NCBI RefSeq assembly: GCF_932526225.1 | Contig: NC_064036.1 | Coordinates: 20,234,953-20,298,952, forward strand | Direction: 5' to 3' | From: Nematostella vectensis | Taxonomy: Eukaryota > Cnidaria > Anthozoa > Actiniaria > Edwardsiidae | DNA: 64,000 nucleotides | Shown here: positions 22,201 through 32,867 of the stretch, piece by piece | How the letters are laid out: every line of letters begins with the position of its first letter | Numbering within the stretch: the first letter of the stretch is position 1 | Translations under genes and position numbers: made by a program | Notes under the pieces: model-generated | The model's input: the letters and a program-made list of their open reading frames with translations, nothing else | Told to the model about the DNA's origin: nothing | Database searches by the model: none

Positions 22201-25200
22201 CACATAGACAGGTTTTTAAAGGGGATGTGTCATGAATTTCTATTAAGCACATAGACAGGTATTTAAAGGGGATGTGTCATGAATTTCTATTAAGCACATA
22301 GACAGGTACTTAAAGGGGATGTGTCATGAATTTCTATTAAGCACATAGACAGGTACTTAAAGGGGATGTGTCATGAATTTCTATTAAGCACATAGACAGG
22401 TACTTAAAGGGGATGTGTCATGAATTTCTATTAAGCACATAGACAGGTACTTAAAGGGGATGTGTCATGAATTTCTATTAAGCACATAGACAGGTATTTA
22501 AAGGGGATGTGTCATGAATTTCTATTAAGCACATAGACAGGTACTTAAAGGGGATGTGTCATGAATTTCTATTAAGCACATAGACAGGTACTTAAAGGGG
22601 ATGTGTCATGAATTTCTATTAAGCACATAGACAGGTACTTAAAGGGGATGTGTCATGAATTTCTATTAAGCACATAGACAGGTATTTAAAGGGGATGTGT
22701 CATGAATTTCTATTAAGCACATAGACAGGTACTTAAAGGGGATTTGTCATGAATTTCTATTAAGCACATAGACAGGTACTTAAAGGGGATGTGTCATGAA
22801 TTTCTATTAAGCACATAGACAGGTACTTAAAGGGGATGTGTCATGAATTTCTATTAAGCACATAGACAGGTACTTAAAGGGGATGTGTCATGAATATCTA
22901 TTAAGCACATAGACAGGTACTTAAAGGGGATGTGTCATTAATTTCTATTAAGCACATAGACAGGTACTTAAAGGGGATGTCATGAATTTCTATTAAGCAC
23001 ATAGACAGGTACTTAAAGGGGATGTGTCATGAATTTCTATTAAGCACATAGACAGGTACTTAAAGGGGATGTGTCATGAATTTCTATTAAGCACATAGAC
23101 AGGTACTTAAAGGGGATGTGTCATGAATTTCTATTAAGCACATAGACAGGTACTTAAAGGGGATGTGTCATGAATTTCTATTAAGCACATAGACAGGTAT
23201 TTAAAGGGGATGTGTCATGAATTTGCCCTTAAGTACATAGACAGGTACTTAAAGGGGATGTGTCATGAATTTCTATTAAGCACATAGACAGGTACTTAAA
23301 GGGGATGTGTCATGAATTTCTATTAAGCACATAGACAGGTACTTAAAGGGGATGTGTCATGAATTTCTATTAAGCACATAGACAGGTATTTAAAGGGGAT
23401 GTGTCATGAATTTCTATTAAGCACATAGACAGGTATTTAAAGGGGATGTGTCATGAATTTCTATTAAGCACATAGACAGGTACTTAAAGGGGATGTGTCA
23501 TGAATTTCTATTAAGCACATAGACAGGTACTTAAAGGGGATGTGTCATGAATTTCTATTAAGCACATAGACAGGTATTTAAAGGGGATGTGTCATGAATT
23601 TCTATTAAGCACATAGACAGGTACTTAAAGGGGATTTGTCATGAATTTCTATTAAGCACATAGACAGGTACTTAAAGGGGATGTGTCATGAATTTCTATT
23701 AAGCACATAGACAGGTACTTAAAGGGGATGTGTCATGAATTTCTATTAAGCACATAGACAGGTACTTAAAGGGGATGTGTCATGAATATCTATTAAGCAC
23801 ATAGACAGGTACTTAAAGGGGATGTGTCATTAATTTCTATTAAGCACATAGACAGGTACTTAAAGGGGATGTGTCATGAATTTCTATTAAGCACATAGAC
23901 AGGTACTTAAAGGGGATGTGTCATGAATTTCTATTAAGCACATAGACAGGTACTTAAAGGGGATGTGTCATGAATTTCTATTAAGCACATAGACAGGTAC
24001 TTAAAGGGGATGTGTCATGAATTTCTATTAAGCACATAGACAGGTATTTAAAGGGGATGTGTCATGAATTTCTATTAAGCACATAGACAGGTATTTAAAG
24101 GGGATGTGTCATGAATTTGCCCTTAAGTACATAGACAGGTACTTAAAGGGGATGTGTCATGAATTTCTATTAAGCACATAGACAGGTACTTAAAGGGGAT
24201 GTGTCATGAATTTCTATTAAGCACATAGACAGGTACTTAAAGGGGATGTGTCATGAATTTCTATTAAGCACATAGACAGGTACTTAAAGGGGATGTGTCA
24301 TGAATTTCTATTAAGCACATAGACAGGTATTTAAAGGGGATGTGTCATGAATTTCTATTAAGCACATAGACAGGTACTTAAAGGGGATGTGTCATGAATT
24401 TCTATTAAGCACATAGACAGGTACTTAAAGGGGATGTGTCATGAATTTCTATTACGCACATAGACAGGTACTTAAAGGGGATGTGTCATGAATTTCTATT
24501 AAGCACATAGACAGGTACTTAAAGGGGATGTGTCATGAATTTCTATTAAGCACATAGACAGGTACTTAAAGGGGATGTGTCATGAATTTCTATTAAGCAC
24601 ATAGACAGGTACTTAAAGGGGATGTGTCATGAATTTCTATTAAGCACATAGACAGGTATTTAAAGGGGATGTGTCATGAATTTCTATTAAGCAAATAGAC
24701 AGGTACTTAAAGGGGATGTGTCATGAATTTCTATTAAGCACATAGACAGGTACTTAAAGGGGATGTGTCATGAATTTCTATTAAGCACATAGACAGGTAT
24801 TTAAAGGGGATGTGTCATGAATTTCTATTAAGCACATAGACAGGTATTTAAAGGGGATGTGTCATGAATTTGCTCTTAAGCACATAGACAGGTACTTAAA
24901 GGGGATGTGTCATGAATTTCTATTAAGCACATAGACAGGTATTTAAAGGGGATGTGTCATGAATTTCTATTAAGCACATAGACAGGTACTTAAAGGGGAT
25001 GTGTCATGAATTTCTATTAAGCACATAGACAGGTATTTAAACGGGATGTGTCATGAATTTCTATTAAGCACATAGACAGGTACTTAAAGGGGATGTGTCA
25101 TGAATTTCTATTAAGCACATAGACAGGTACTTAAAGGGGATGTGTCATGAATTTGCTCTTAAGCACATAGACAGGAACTTAAAGGGAATGTGTCATGAAT

Positions 25201-26434
25201 TTAGGGGATGTGTCGTGAATTTGCCCTTAAGCACATAGACAGGTACTTAAAGGAAATGTGTCATGAATTTGCCCTTAAATACATAGACAGGTACTTAAAA
25301 AGGATGTGTCATGAATTTGCCCTTAATCACATAGACGGGTACTCATAAACAGGTATTTAAAGATGATGTGTTATGAATCTTCCCTAAAGAATCTTTTTAG
25401 ATACTGCAGTTATAGAATGTTACTATTTTATTCATAGTATTGCCAAGATGACCAGCATGCAACGCGAACAGCAAGCCACTGATGCATCGCGAGTTCAGTC
25501 AGCTCTAGAGAAAGCACAACGGTCAGCGGAGACGCGAGAAAAAGCCATGAAAGAACACATCGACTCTCTTGAAAAGCAGGTACGTTTCTACGTAACCAGA
25601 TAGTATTTTTTTACGGCGCCCAAAACTTGATTAGAGGCGCGCAAGGGGAAGTTTTAAAATAGCGCCAAACAATCGAACGCAAAGATTATTCACGTACTTT
25701 TTACCGTACGCAAAGGCCGAATCGCTCAAGGAGAGCTGAGACTAAACTTTTTTATGTCACTCGACAAAGTCCATAGCGTTTACGCCTTATATATTTTTAT
25801 GCTTTTTTGCCTTACCATTAGTCGTCCATGTCTCACTACTATCTGATCTCTGTTTTGTGTCTGTGATAAAAAAAAGATAAAGGAACCAATTTTTGCGTGA
25901 CATAATATACGTATGTCCTAAATGTCATTTCCTATTTCTCAAATGTAGATCTCGGTCCTAAGAAGGGAACTAAAAGCGGAGAGAAGCGAAAGAGAAAAAC
26001 AAATGACAAAAGCGGCCATGAAGTCCGAGGAGATACGTGAGGTACGTACATCGCTTGACAAGTCCCTCAAAAACGTCGAAGAGGATGCGACTCAGCTTCG
26101 GAGCATGCTCGGAAAATCCCTTCGTAAAATCGATAAATATGCGGACGCTTCGCGGCGTGGTGAAATTCCCTTGACGTCTACCGACACAGAGCAATCTACT
26201 GTCGACGAAACTGCACAAAACAGCGAAGAAATGTCAACACGACGTACTCGGTCGCCGAAACGACATATTCGGTCGTCGTCGGGCAATCTTCGGAGTCGGA
26301 AATCACTCGGAGCATCGTCGGATCCGACAACTAGAATGGACTTACCTTTGACCAATGGTCACGAGCATGAGCCGACGAGAGCAGATATCTCGCCCGTCCG
26401 ACGTTACAGAAGGCAGCGAAAGGCAGTCAATTGA
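7030..26434 (+). CDS. CROCC: rootletin (CROCC)-like protein, C-terminal-half form, 12 exons
   Basis: The spliced reading frame encodes 1077 residues. Exons: 7030-7158, 9856-9947, 12239-12530, 13376-13510, 13675-13916, 14125-14291, 15689-15901, 18778-19043, 20373-20702, 20859-21598, 25438-25579, 25949-26434. Every junction is GT-AG and phases agree throughout; the exon 3 donor (gtgcat) is the weakest. After a Ser/Thr-rich N-terminus (about residues 1-75) the protein is almost continuous heptad coiled coil to about residue 960, then an Arg/Ser-rich tail. Residues about 380-440 form a non-helical linker with SILRRSLGVRAY, followed by EIDPDQVKASLNDLLQSM. Both correspond in order to remembered C-terminal-half segments of vertebrate rootletin. 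Rootletin forms the striated ciliary rootlet attached to basal bodies. At 1077 residues it is about half the usual 2000, and the N-terminal rootletin domain is absent, so this may be a short paralogue or one half of a split gene. Confidence 0.85.
7159..9855 (+). other. intron 1 of the rootletin-like gene
   Basis: This 2.7-kb intron is bounded by gtatga and tctctcacag. It contains a long C run near 8619-8637 and an RFX X-box match at 9768-9781. I see no other exon. Confidence 0.6.
9768..9781 (+). promoter_or_regulatory. RFX X-box match (gttgtcatggaaac)
   Basis: All 14 positions fit the ciliary X-box consensus RYYNYYATRRNRAC. It lies 75 bp before exon 2 of the rootletin-like gene. RFX factors control ciliary genes in animals, so an internal promoter here is plausible. 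About two chance matches would be expected in 64 kb counting both strands. Confidence 0.45.
9925..12100 (+). repeat. 36-bp minisatellite built from exon 2 end plus splice donor
   Basis: About 60 copies of a 36-bp unit. Each contains 23 bases matching the end of exon 2 (ctcagccaccttgagyactc, then cac) followed by gtaagtaacagac, the first 13 bases of the intron. The first copy is the real exon end and donor (exon ends 9947). Substitutions are confined to a few positions (a/g, c/t, a/c). The unit is 12 codons long, so the minus strand stays open for about 740 codons. On the plus strand the exon frame meets TAA directly after the first donor. Confidence 0.97.
12542..12880. repeat. 19-bp minisatellite
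   Basis: About 18 copies of acatagacagggagcctgt, starting 11 bp after the inferred exon 3 donor (12531) of the rootletin-like gene. Its core catagacag also ends exon 10 of the same gene, which may be chance. Confidence 0.95.
14465..14852. repeat. 25-bp minisatellite, interrupted
   Basis: About 15 copies of a 25-bp unit with core tgtcgtgcgcgtgggttgac in intron 6 of the rootletin-like gene. A detached fragment (accatgatgccgtgcgcga) reappears at 15599, so the array was split by the TIR element at 14853-15595. Confidence 0.9.
14853..15595. mobile_element. 743-bp TIR element inserted in a minisatellite
   Basis: The left end ggcctttccagattgtgctc and the inverted right end ggcgttttcagatagtgctc match at 17 of 20 bases. 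Minisatellite sequence flanks both sides. The interior is AT-rich with repeated gagcactttt-like words near both ends and no coding frame, fitting a non-autonomous DNA transposon. I could not define a target-site duplication. Confidence 0.6.
15955..16320. repeat. CAT/ATC trinucleotide microsatellite
   Basis: An imperfect (cat)n tract with cac interruptions, beginning about 50 bp after the exon 7 donor of the rootletin-like gene. The poly-His/Ile/Ser and poly-Asp/Met frames across it are repeat artefacts. Confidence 0.95.
16450..18745. repeat. 24-bp minisatellite with periodic spacers
   Basis: About 95 copies of a 24-bp unit with core ctcgataagccaccacattc in intron 7, ending about 30 bp before the exon 8 acceptor. 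A divergent linker, caccacctacactaac, recurs near 17173, 17787, 18231 and 18555, dividing the array into blocks. The 8-codon period keeps several frames open for up to 477 codons; these are artefacts. Confidence 0.97.
19318..20286. mobile_element. TIR element in intron 8
   Basis: The ends 19318-19333 (ggtgttcggaatttag) and 20271-20286 (inverted, ggtgttcggaagttag) match at 15 of 16 bases. The flanks read tta before and tta after, each one base away from the repeat, compatible with a 3-bp TTA duplication as made by PIF/Harbinger-type transposases. Inside are GC-rich sequence, a direct duplication of 80 bp (19941-20020 and 20021-20099) and a CRE cluster. No transposase frame is visible. Confidence 0.55.
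20099..20175. promoter_or_regulatory. cluster of four perfect CRE palindromes
   Basis: tgacgtca occurs at 20099, 20112, 20155 and 20168, as two pairs each spaced 13 bp, with a half site between. This is the CREB/ATF full site. The cluster sits within the TIR element in intron 8 of the rootletin-like gene. Function is inferred only from the motif. Confidence 0.45.
21588..25360 (+). repeat. 47-bp minisatellite built from exon 10 end plus splice donor
   Basis: About 80 copies of a 47-bp unit. Each carries cacatagacag, the last 11 bases of exon 10 (exon ends 21598), directly followed by gtacttaaaggggatgtgtc and intronic sequence. The first copy is the true donor, in the form gtattt. Marker variants (cccttaagtac, gggatttgtc, gaatatct, cattaattt) recur at about 890 and 1175 bp, showing duplicated blocks of about 19 and 25 units. 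Units near the 3' end (25140-25360) are more diverged. Confidence 0.97.
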
Positions 26435-27639
26435 ACATGTACAGAGAAAGCAATTAGTCTACCAAGGACAGGTCCTTTGATATCTGGCGGGGCACCGCTA
26501 TCGAGTATGCTAGAAATTTAAACAATCCTTGGATGAAAAAAAATCACCAGAACGGAAAACAGGGAGCTCAGATCTAGCCAGGCTAAAGAGATCATTTGCC
26601 ATTCTATATTTCTAGTTAACCACGTGACGTTAAATTATTCTTCTTTTAATCAAGAATGCTTAAAACATATCCGATGGTATCAGGTAGATACCTATATATT
26701 ATGCTCTCTTGGTTGTGTTGATGTGAAAATTTCGGGAAAGCAAAGCTACTCTTAAGGACATCCTATCCCCTTGGCCACCACCATCCCTTATAATTAAGTC
26801 CTCTTAGTGATTGTATAGAGGTGAATTTCTCCCAAGGCAATTTTAATAGTAAATGAATAGCAGTTTGCAAGAACACAGACTTTTTGAACATATATAGAGG
26901 ATATTACACAGTGGGGCGTAGATATTTATTTTCGAGTGGTGGAAACAATATTCGTCCGCGCAGCGATCGAGTAAATTATTGTTTTTACCAAGAGAAAATA
27001 AACTTCATATCTGCAAGCCATCGTTAATGTTCTTTTTATTATATGGACAAATGAATCAAAAATCGAAATGGGTGGGAAAGTTGTTTTGATTTGACGCGCG
27101 CACAAACGAGACATTTCGTTACATAAGTGAAAGTATGGAAAATACGAGTGTTTTAGTTTCCGGTAGAACACTACCATCCATATAATAAACGCATATTTAC
27201 ATATCCAGACTACAGTAATACAGTAAACTGTATTTCTAAATACCCCAAGAGAACGGAAATTAATTTACGAGAAATTGTTTTTCTCATAAATTGTGACGCC
27301 CGGATGTTTTTTTTTGTATGTATTGTAGTATAAATAGTATACAGTGTACAAAATGTGCATTGAATGAGAATATTTGAGAAAGCTGCCAAGTAATTTATAT
27401 TTATTCTTCGACTAATCATTCGTTCATCCTACAATGCGTTCACACGAGTAGTAGAGCATGTCTCCTTGCTTTTGTACAAACTGCATTTTGCAAGATAGAC
27501 TAACACGAAACAAGTAATAGACTCATTACTCTACTAGCGCAAACAGTGATATTTTTTTAAAAATTAAAATTTCCATTTGACCGAATGTTTCGTGCTGTGT
27601 GAACTTTAACCTAAATGCATTAAAAACACCCAAGAGCAA
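26435..27639 (+). other. 3' flank and UTR of the rootletin-like gene
   Basis: This is AT-rich sequence with no further exon. AATAAA-type signals occur near 26995 and 27184 and could end the transcript. Confidence 0.4.
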
Positions 27640-30020
27640 AAAAAAGTGTGTGTGATATGTTGTCAATGACGGGGGAAGGGGGGATTCAAAAAGTGTGTGT
27701 GATATATTGTCAATGACGGGGGAAGGGAGGGGATTTAAAAAGTGTGTGTGATATATTGTCAATGACGGGGGAAGGGAGAGGATTCAAAAAGTGTGTGTGA
27801 TATATTGTCAATGACGGGGGGAAGGGAGGGGATTCAAAAAGTGTGTGTGATATATTGTCAATGACGGGGGGAAGGGAGGGGATTCAAAAAGTGTGTGTGA
27901 TATATTGTCAATGACGGGGGAAGGGAGGGGATTTAAAAAGTGTGTGTGATATATTGTCAATGACGGGGGAAGGGAGGGGATTTAAAAAGTGTGTGTGATA
28001 TATTGTCAATGACGGGGGAAGGGGGGATTTTAAAAGCGTGTGTGACATATTGTCAATGACGGGGGAAGGGAGGGGATTCAAAAAGTGTGTGTGATATCAT
28101 GTCAATGACGGGGGAAGGGGGGATTCAAAAAGTGTGTGTGATATATTGTCAATGACGGGGGAAGGGAGGGGATTCAAAAAGTGTGTGTGATATATTGTCA
28201 ATGACGGGGGAAGGGAGGGGATTTAAAATGTGTGTGTGATATATTGTCAATGACGGGGGAAGGGGGGATTCAAAAAGTGTGTGTGATATATTGTCAATGA
28301 CGGGGGAAGGGAGGGTATTTTAAAAATGTGTGTGATATATTGTCAATGACGGGGGAAGGGGGGATTCAAAAAGTGTGTGTGATATATTGTCAATGACAGG
28401 GGAAGGGAGGGGATTTAAAAAGTGTGCGTGATATATTGTCAATGACGGGGGAAGGGAGGGGATTCAAAAAGTGTGTGTGATATATTGTCAATGACGGGGG
28501 GAAGGGAGGGGATTTAAAATGTGTGTGTGATATATTGTCAAGGACGGGGGAAGGGAGAGGATTCAAAAAGTGTGTGTGATATATTGTCAATGACGGGGGA
28601 AGGGGGGATTCAAAAAGTGTGTGTGATATATTGTCAATGACGGGGGAAGGGAGGGGATTTAAAAAGTGGGTGTGATATATTGTCAATGACGGGGGAAGGG
28701 GGATTCAAAAAGTGTGTGTGATATATTGTCAATGACGGGGGGAAGGGAGGGGATTTAAAAAGTGTGTGTGATATATTGTCAATGACGGGGGAAGGGAGGG
28801 GATTTAAAAAGTGTGTGTGATATATTGTCAATGACGGGGGAAGGGAGGGGATTCAAAAAGTGTGTGTGATATATTGTCAATGACGGGGGAAGGGAGGGGA
28901 TTTAAAAAGTGTGTGTGATATATTGTCAATGACGGGGGAAGGGGGGATTCAAAAAGTGTGTGTGATATATTGTCAATGACGGGGGAAGGGAGGGGATTTA
29001 AAAAGTGTGTGTGATATATTGTCAATGACGGGGGAAGGGAGGGGATTTAAAAAGTGTGTGTGATATATTGTCAATGACGGGGGAAGGGAGGGGATTCAAA
29101 AAGTGTGTGTGATATATTGTCAATGACGGGGGAAGGGGGGATTCAAAAAGTGTGTGTGATATATTGTCAATGACGGGGGAAGGGGGGATTCAAAAAGTGT
29201 GTGTGATATATTGTCAATGACGGGGGAAGGGAGGGGATTTAAAAAGTGTGTGTGATATATTGTCAATGACGGGGGAAGGGGGGATTCAAAAAGTGTGTGT
29301 GATATATTGTCAATGACGGGGGAAGGGAGGGGATTTAAAAAGTGTGTGTGATATATTGTCAATGACGGGGGAAGGGAGGGGATTCAAAAAGTGTGTGTGA
29401 TATATTGTCAATGACGGGGGAAGGGAGGGGATTCAAAAAGTGTGTGTGATATATTGTCAATGACGGGGGAAGGGAGGGGATTTAAAAAGTGTGTGTGATA
29501 TATTGTCAATGACGGGGGAAGGGAGGGGATTTAAAAAGTGTGTGTGATATATTGTCAATGACGGGGGAAGGGGGGATTTTAAAAGCGTGTGTGACATATT
29601 GTCAATGACGGGGGAAGGGAGGGGATTCAAAAAGTGTGTGTGATATCATGTCAATGACGGGGGAAGGGGGGATTCAAAAAGTGTGTGTGATATATTGTCA
29701 ATGACGGGGGAAGGGAGGGGATTCAAAAAGTGTGTGTGATATATTGTCAATGACGGGGGAAGGGAGAGGATTTAAAAAGTGTGTGTGATATATTGTCAAT
29801 GACGGGGGAAGGGAGGGGATTCAAAAAGTGTGTGTGATATATTGTCAATGACGGGGGAAGGGAGGGGATTCAAAAAGTGTGTGTGATATATTGTCAATGA
29901 CGGGGGAAGGGAGAGGATTTAAAAAGTGTGTGTGATATATTGTCAATGACGGGGGAAGGGAGGGGATTCAAAAAGTGTGTGTGATATATTGTCAATGACG
30001 GGGGAAGGGAGAGGATTCAG
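27640..30020. repeat. 49-bp (and 46-bp) minisatellite
   Basis: About 49 copies of a unit with gtgtgtgtgatatattgtca and a gggggaaggg tract, alternating 49-bp and 46-bp forms. A rare variant pair (agcgtgtgtgacatattg then gatatcatgtcaat) occurs near 28035-28105 and again near 29584-29650, marking a block duplication with a 1.55-kb period. It lies downstream of the rootletin-like gene. Confidence 0.97.
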
Positions 30021-30976
30021 GAGGGGAGAGAACGCGGCGTTACCTCATTACTTGTAGCTACAATAGACAAAGTGCTGATGTCAATGAGGGGTGGGTATGG
30101 GGATACGAAGCGCACACTTGCCTAAATTTACGGACGGCGTGGCTTCGCCAATGCAAGGAGACCCATCGTCCTTTGCCGGCGCTTTTCACAAGCGTTTCAT
30201 TTTGCGTAATTTTGCGGAAAACTGGAAAAAAATAATACCCGGGTAAAAAAAAATAAAAAAAATTATTCGATAATAAAATATTATTCTTTATTAAATAAAG
30301 GCAATAAAAGTAAATAATAGTTGTCGGCAAAGCTTATAAGCGCTTGCTCATCAAGTATGGACATCGAGTTCTTAAGTACGTTAATCCTACTCGTGTTTGG
30401 TTTTGTAGGCTATGAAACCCTATGCAAATCAGGGTGCCTAAGTTCCGAGTCAAAGACTCTTGGGCCATTTATGTTTTTATTTCTACTTTTTCCGCTTAGA
30501 GGGAGCTGGCCCGGAGGCAATAACAAAATAATTTACCTGTGTAAATATCTCGTTTTGTGGGCACTAGGGCTTTTCACTACTTGAAACAGTGTCCGTCAAT
30601 GAATGTATTTTATGTCCGAAAGACGTAACCCTACACATCCCCTATAAACCGGCTTTATCTTTAATAACCTTGAAACAAAAACCCCGTGGCATATTTGTTC
30701 TGCTATGACAAGCATTTGCTGATATCGGCTTTCAATGTTGACTCGCACTGCTTGCTTTGTTTGAGGTTCAGACTTCGGTTGCTACGTACAAATCTTTCTT
30801 TCTAGTTTACAAGTCATGGCATTTATATAACGCAGAAAGTGTGAGCCGATAGTTGTAAGTACAAGTTGAGTTTAATATGGCAAGCTGTTTGAGGTAATAC
30901 CGGTGTGCTTTATTTTGTCTGTTGTGACTTGCATTTTTCGCTCTCGAGGCAACATAAAAGACATCAAGTCATAGTT
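30021..30976. other. intergenic, presumed 5' region of the next gene
   Basis: AT-rich. An ATG frame at 30358-30584 encodes 75 mostly hydrophobic residues without other support and is not called. Confidence 0.3.
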
Positions 30977-31678
30977 ATGGCAGGAATAGCGATAAAAAAT
31001 GGCTATAATGGCTTTCTACGAAAGACGAGAGGCCAAGATAATCAGAGTGAAGACGATGTTTTTACCAGAAATAATTTGCCCTCGCTCACATACAAGCGTG
31101 GTAATGCAAATCTTGTACGACGCGTCACACAGGCTGCGATGAAGACATTGAGGTCAACAGCGAGTGGTGTCACCGAGCACATTTTCACGGAGGATGACAT
31201 CATTTCCCCGTCCTTACACTGTTCACTTTCGGACGACACGATTATCCTGTTAGACGAAGACGTAAAAGAGCTAAATCTGTTGACGGCAACACTCGGGATT
31301 AGCGAATATTACGCGAATGCAGCGCGAGACAGATCCGAATGTGAAGCAACAGATCGGTGGAAACCTGTTTTAGTCCATCCTAAAGATAAGTGGTGGAAAA
31401 ATAGCCAGAGATGGACAAAGCATAAAGAAATGCAAGCTCGAAATCCAGCTAAAGCGCCAAATATCGACCCCTCTGGTCATAAACATCGTGGGAAATCAAT
31501 TTGCAGACGCAAAATTAAAAGCAGAAAGCCTGAAATCCACGAATTGACTCGAATATGTCGCAAAGTGAACCCAGATATGTATACACGGGCACCGGGTGCG
31601 AACAAAAAAATGCAAAAGTTTGATGTCCCTAACATCGGATGCTCTTTTAGACTGCCTGTGATAACCAAGCCAAGCTAG
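30977..31678 (+). CDS. unrecognised single-exon basic protein, 233 aa
   Basis: I do not recognise this gene. ATG 30977 is chosen because residues upstream in the same frame look unlike the rest and MAGIAIKNGYNGFL is a natural start. The product is hydrophilic, with an acidic middle (residues about 68-105, HIFTEDDIISPS, LLDEDVKELN). A basic, Trp-containing C-terminal half follows (WKPVLVHPKDKWWKNSQRW, SICRRKIKSRKPE, ICRKVNP), which could bind nucleic acid. No signal peptide or membrane segment is visible. The last ten codons and the TAG stop lie in the first unit of the 45-bp minisatellite that follows, so the present C-terminus may be repeat-derived. Nothing in the neighbourhood suggests a function. 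The length and non-repetitive composition support a real gene moderately. Confidence 0.5.
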   Translation: MAGIAIKNGYNGFLRKTRGQDNQSEDDVFTRNNLPSLTYKRGNANLVRRVTQAAMKTLRSTASGVTEHIFTEDDIISPSLHCSLSDDTIILLDEDVKELNLLTATLGISEYYANAARDRSECEATDRWKPVLVHPKDKWWKNSQRWTKHKEMQARNPAKAPNIDPSGHKHRGKSICRRKIKSRKPEIHELTRICRKVNPDMYTRAPGANKKMQKFDVPNIGCSFRLPVITKPS

Positions 31679-32430
31679 TGACGTATGTATTATTGACTGC
31701 CTGTGATAACGGAGCCAAGCTAGTGACGAATGTATTGTTGACTGCCTGTGATAACCAAGCCAAGCTAGTGACGTATGTATTATTGACTGCCTGTGATAAC
31801 GGAGCCAAGCTAGTGACGAATGTATTGTTGACTGCCTGTGATAACCAAGCCAAGCTAGTGACGTGTGTATTGTTGAAGGCCTGTGATAACCGAGCCAAGC
31901 TAGTGACGTATGTATTGTTGAAGGCCTGTGATAACCAAGCCAAGCTAGTGACGTATGTATTGTTGAGTGCCTGTCATAACCAAGCCAAGCTAGTGACGTG
32001 TGTATTGTTGACTGCCTGTGATAACCGAGCCAAGCTAGTGACGTATGTATTGTTGAAGGCCTGTGATAACCAAGCCAAGCTAGTGACGTGTGTATTGTTG
32101 ACTGCCTGTGATAACCGAGCCAAGCTAGTGACGAATGTATTGTTGACTGCCTGTGATAACCGAGCCAAGCTAGTGACGTGTGTATTGTTGACTGCCTGTC
32201 ATAACCAAGCCAAGCTAGTGACGTGTGTATTGTTGACTGCCTGTGATAACCGAGCCAAGCTAGTGACGTATGTATTGTTGACTGCCTGTAATAACGGAGC
32301 CAAGCTAGTGACGTATGTATTGTTGACCGCTGTTTTAGACTGCCTGTGATAATCAAGCCAAGCTAGTGACGTAGGTATTGTTGACTGCCTGTAATAATCA
32401 AGCCAAGCTGGTGGCGTATGTATTGTTGAC
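31650..32430 (+). repeat. 45-bp minisatellite starting inside a coding sequence
   Basis: About 17 copies of a 45-bp unit with core gataaccaagccaagctagt. The first copy supplies the last codons and stop of the gene ending at 31678. The unit is 15 codons, so both strands show repeat-encoded open frames (for example LLTACDN repeats) that I treat as artefacts. Confidence 0.95.
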
Positions 32431-32484
32431 CGCTGGTTCAGAGAGTAATCTGTCAACCCCGGGGGGTTCTTCCCATGTCGACCT

Positions 32485-32867
32485 GATAGGGATGCTCGTC
32501 GTATTTTGTAGGTGTAAAAATCGGACCCCGGGTAGTTTTAAGGGGGTATCCCAGAAAAAAGGCTTTTCTCTTAGAAATGGTATTTTTATAGCCAAATTCG
32601 TTGTTGCGCGACCTGCCAGAATCCAAAATTCCTTTCTTTGTTTGGGAACAGCGCGTAATCGAACCAAACAATCAAAACCAGACAAACCGTACGCCCCCAA
32701 AGCTGACTACGCGCTACCCAAACGAGACACGGATTTTAGATTCGCCGTGGTCGCGCAACAACGAATTTGGCCATAAGGCTTCCGAGGTATATTTTTGGGG
32801 GTAGACATTTTTGGTCGTGCAGGTATTTTTAGGGGTATTTTCAAATTTTCCGACGAGCATCCCTATC
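32485..32867. mobile_element. 383-bp foldback/TIR element
   Basis: Perfect 17-bp terminal inverted repeats (gatagggatgctcgtcg at 32485-32501 and its complement at 32851-32867) enclose a second perfect inverted pair of 23 bp (32591-32613 and 32749-32771, core aaattcgttgttgcgcgacc). The whole element is close to a long palindrome. Open frames on both strands are a consequence of that. It is probably a MITE. Confidence 0.75.

Noticed and set aside
27640-30020. CRISPR-like regular array
   Set aside because: Units are contiguous with no unique spacers, and the context is clearly a eukaryotic minisatellite. The same applies to the other arrays.
30358-30584. 75-codon hydrophobic frame
   Set aside because: Short, single, no homology recognised, and no splice or repeat conservation. 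It could be chance in AT-rich DNA.
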